Source: Verrucomicrobiia bacterium
GTDB taxonomy: Bacteria > Verrucomicrobiota > Verrucomicrobiia > Limisphaerales > Palsa-1400
Direction of reading: 5' to 3'
Assembly: GCA_025934545.1 (NCBI GenBank)
Contig: JAICXV010000056.1
Coordinates: 1 to 8,973, forward strand
Length of the DNA: 8,973 nucleotides
Each line of letters starts with the position of its first letter. Within the stretch, counting starts at the first letter, position 1. Both the position numbers and the translations under genes were made by a program. Under the pieces are notes generated by a model. It was not told the DNA's origin, did no database searches, and saw only the letters and a list, made by a program, of their open reading frames with translations. This document shows, piece by piece, positions 7,175 through 8,973 of the stretch.

Positions 7175-7202
7175 ACCGGTCGGGCGAGGCTCCCGCCGAG
7201 CC
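7175..7202. repeat. GC-rich inverted-repeat element in the divergent intergenic region
   Basis: Contains GGCTC (7188-7192), a 5-base loop and GAGCC (7198-7202), plus the self-complementary ACCGGT (7175-7180). Bases 7175-7190 match 5307-5323 upstream of yajC at 14 of 17 aligned positions with one gap. The stem is short and no T-run follows, so a REP-like dispersed element is more plausible than a terminator. Copy number in the genome is unknown. Confidence 0.45.
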
Positions 7203-7259
7203 TTTGGCACCTTCGCCGCCATTCCGCGAATCGTCAAAACAACCTTCAACCGCTCGCCG

Positions 7260-7290
7260 CTTTGCGTCTTTGCACCTATGCCCCTTTGCG
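7260..7290 (+). repeat. Three CTTTGC(G/A) copies upstream of the epimerase
   Basis: CTTTGCG at 7260-7266, CTTTGCA at 7268-7274 and CTTTGCG at 7284-7290 lie within 31 bases before the epimerase start. They could be a short protein-binding array, a remnant of an intergenic repeat, or chance in a pyrimidine-rich leader. Confidence 0.3.
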
Positions 7291-7298
7291 TTAATAAT
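7269..7298 (+). promoter_or_regulatory. Candidate promoter of the epimerase gene
   Basis: TTTGCA (7269-7274, four of six) and AATAAT (7293-7298, five of six) are separated by 18 bases. The -10 ends 7 bases before the ATG at 7306, the spacing expected for a leaderless mRNA, and there is no SD before the ATG. Motif call by eye. Confidence 0.4.
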
Positions 7299-7305
7299 CG
7301 CGCAC

Positions 7306-8268
7306 ATGAATTTTCTGGTCACAGGCGGCGCGGGTTTCATCGGTTCGCATCTCTGCGAACGCTTACTCGCCGAAGGTCACACCGTCTGGACTCTCGACGA
7401 CCTCAATCCGTTCTACGATGTCGCGCTCAAGCAACGCAATCTCTGCGACATCCAGGCGCTGGCGAAACCGTTCACGTTTGTTCATGGCGAACTGAACGAT
7501 CCCGAATGTCTGCAGGAATTATTCGGTGACGTTCAATTCGATCAAATCATTCATTTGGCCGCGCGCGCCGGCGTCCGTCCAAGTTTGCAGGAACCGGCCC
7601 TTTACCAGCGCGTCAATGTTGAAGGCACCGTGAACCTGCTCGAAGCCGCGCGCAAACACGGCGTGAAAAAAATTACCATAGCCTCGTCCTCGTCCGTCTA
7701 CGGCGTGAACGCCAAAGTCCCGTTCACCGAAACCGACCCAATTTTTTCCGCTATCTCACCTTACGCCGCGAGCAAGCTGGCCTGCGAAGCGCTCGGTCAC
7801 GTCTATCATCACGTTTACGGCATGGACGTCGCCATGCTCCGATTTTTTACCGTTTATGGTCCGCGCCAACGTCCCGACCTGGCCATCCACAAATTCGCCC
7901 AACTCATCGAACGTGGAAAACCGATCCCCGTTTTTGGCGATGGCAAAACCGCGCGCGATTACACCTACGTCACCGACACCCTCGACGGCATCATAGCCTG
8001 CACGCGCAAAGAATTTGGTTTCGAAATTTTCAATTTGGGTGAATCGCAAACGGTCGAACTCGACTACCTGATTTCACTGATCGAAAAAGCCCTCGGCAAA
8101 AAAGCCATCATCGATCGTCAGCCCGCCCAACCCGGTGACGTCCCAATCACCTTCGCGGATATTTCCAAAGCCTGCAAAGTTCTGGGCTACAATCCGCAAA
8201 TCAAAATCGAGCAGGGGATTCCAAAATTTATCGAATGGTTTCGCAAGGGCTATTCCCCCAAAACATAA
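7306..8268 (+). CDS. NAD-dependent epimerase, UDP-glucuronate 4-epimerase type
   Basis: An extended short-chain dehydrogenase/reductase of 320 residues, cytoplasmic, that most resembles UDP-glucuronate 4-epimerases (CapI/LspL type), which interconvert UDP-glucuronate and UDP-galacturonate for capsule, LPS or EPS. NAD-binding GGAGFIG is at 7-13, Asp31-Asp32 end the second strand (NAD preference), and HLAARAGVRPS is at 83-93. The catalytic region has SSSSVYG (127-133) and YAASK (Tyr153, Lys157). LRFFTVYGPRQRPD (178-191) and VFGDGKTARDYTYV (209-222) are characteristic of this branch. The ATG at 7306 starts directly before the Rossmann fold; the frame extends back to 7204 but those 34 residues are low-complexity and not family-like. 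It is divergent from the exosortase and overlaps the downstream convergent gene by 19 bases. The family is secure; the sugar is inferred and UDP-glucose or UDP-GlcNAc 4-epimerase is not excluded. Confidence 0.92.
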   Translation: MNFLVTGGAGFIGSHLCERLLAEGHTVWTLDDLNPFYDVALKQRNLCDIQALAKPFTFVHGELNDPECLQELFGDVQFDQIIHLAARAGVRPSLQEPALYQRVNVEGTVNLLEAARKHGVKKITIASSSSVYGVNAKVPFTETDPIFSAISPYAASKLACEALGHVYHHVYGMDVAMLRFFTVYGPRQRPDLAIHKFAQLIERGKPIPVFGDGKTARDYTYVTDTLDGIIACTRKEFGFEIFNLGESQTVELDYLISLIEKALGKKAIIDRQPAQPGDVPITFADISKACKVLGYNPQIKIEQGIPKFIEWFRKGYSPKT

Positions 8269-8973
8269 ACGTACCCGTCGCCCACGCTCACCACGACCTC
8301 ACTCTTCCCATTGCCATTCACATCCGCAATCAGCGGCGTCCCCACCGGCCCATCGAATTTCTTTTTCCAAATCGTCTCCGCATGATCGCTCGCATCCTTA
8401 ATCGCGTAGAGATTTGCATCCTGCCCTCCCATCAACACGTCTGCGGCACCATCGCCATCAATATCTCCGGTGACAATCCCCGCGCTTGAAGTCGGCATCG
8501 CCAATTTCCAGTAATTGGTCCCGGTCTCCGCATCGAAACAATAAACCGTCCCATCCGCTTCCATTTGCACGCCGCGCCAGCCGCGCGATTTTGTCGGCGG
8601 CAACAAACCTTCGTTGAATCCCGAATTGCCGTTGCGTTGCGGCCAGCGTTCCGTCGGCAAATATTCGTGCCACAAACCGCGTTTGCCATCCAACGCGATC
8701 GCCCCGCGCGAACTATAAACGCCGCCTAGATAAACAAACGGATCGTGGCCTTCGCGCGTGAGCACCGCTGGCGACGCGTAAGCGCCCCACCAATGTATCA
8801 GCGTCGAAATTTCGACCGGTCCGACTAAAAGATTTCCGGTCCTTCCATCTGCAACGCAGTAAAAATCCGGGTTCAGAAAAATGACGTCGTCCGCGCCATC
8901 GTGATTCATGTCGAAGGAACTGCCGCGCCCGCCAAACGGTTGAAAATAGCGCTCGATCGCTTTCATGTCTTCC
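8250..8973 (-). CDS. FG-GAP/VCBS and PQQ-like beta-propeller repeat protein, C-terminal part (5' end outside window)
   Basis: The minus-strand frame is open to the window edge, so the 240 visible residues are the C-terminal part; the in-frame ATG at 8966 is probably internal. Counting from that Met, three Ca-binding FG-GAP/VCBS-like loops are visible: DMNHDGADDV (19-28), DIDGDGAADV (168-177) and DVNGNGKSEV (215-224). They alternate with PQQ/BamB-like blades such as VYCFDAETGTNYWK (141-154) and LYAIKD (186-191), with a last VYVLGE at the stop. Such mixed propellers are typically exported and bind ligands or surfaces; no enzymatic motif is seen. The protein ends on a blade, without a PEP-CTERM-like motif, helix or basic tail, so it is not an evident exosortase substrate. 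Its stop lies inside the end of the epimerase gene (19-base tail-to-tail overlap). Fold class is well supported; function is unknown. Confidence 0.82.
   Translation of the reverse strand, partial: EDMKAIERYFQPFGGRGSSFDMNHDGADDVIFLNPDFYCVADGRTGNLLVGPVEISTLIHWWGAYASPAVLTREGHDPFVYLGGVYSSRGAIALDGKRGLWHEYLPTERWPQRNGNSGFNEGLLPPTKSRGWRGVQMEADGTVYCFDAETGTNYWKLAMPTSSAGIVTGDIDGDGAADVLMGGQDANLYAIKDASDHAETIWKKKFDGPVGTPLIADVNGNGKSEVVVSVGDGYVYVLGE

Noticed and set aside
7204..7305. 34-residue N-terminal extension of the epimerase
   Set aside because: The Rossmann fold begins immediately after the ATG at 7306; the extension spans repeat-like and promoter-like sequence.
8250..8270. PEP-CTERM-like sorting signal at the end of the propeller protein
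   Set aside because: The protein ends on a beta-propeller blade (VYVLGE) with no short motif, membrane helix or basic tail.

Overview
The window looks like bacterial chromosome from a moderately GC-rich genome. Verrucomicrobiota is the most likely source, possibly the Pedosphaera/Limisphaerales side. This is inference from a fused secDF gene, an exosortase/EpsI pair, weak Shine-Dalgarno (SD) use and short dispersed-looking palindromes; no sequence search was run. All genes but one lie on the minus strand.

Layout from left to right. Positions 1-2281 hold a tightly overlapping minus-strand operon transcribed terC -> exoD-like -> recJ; recJ runs off the left edge after 238 codons. The junctions are 4-base stop/start overlaps (GTGA and ATGA). 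A rho-independent terminator (2314-2350) and a candidate extended -10 promoter separate it from the preceding unit. Positions 2376-5286 hold yajC -> secDF, accessory parts of the Sec protein export channel, with SecD and SecF fused into one 848-residue protein. Positions 5381-7104 hold an exosortase-family membrane protease/transpeptidase and its EpsI (DUF3485) partner, again joined by a GTGA overlap. A divergent, roughly 200-base intergenic region follows. Then comes the only plus-strand gene, a UDP-glucuronate 4-epimerase-type sugar nucleotide epimerase (7306-8268). It overlaps tail to tail with the 3' part of a minus-strand FG-GAP/PQQ-like beta-propeller protein that runs off the right edge.

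How the genes fit together: YajC/SecDF support Sec export. Exosortases process Sec-exported proteins that carry a C-terminal PEP-CTERM-like sorting signal, usually in organisms that make exopolysaccharide (EPS). A UDP-glucuronate epimerase supplies UDP-galacturonate for such polymers. The right half therefore reads as cell-envelope/EPS biology; the left half is housekeeping (DNA repair nuclease, TerC metal transporter, ExoD-like membrane protein). No sorting-signal substrate is visible.

The most interesting points are an exosortase that keeps its Cys and Arg catalytic positions but has Ala where the conserved His is expected; short or absent 5' leaders predicted for three genes without SD sequences; and a related GC-rich motif upstream of both yajC and the exosortase. 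I found no tRNA, rRNA, CRISPR array, insertion sequence or clearly new multi-gene system.
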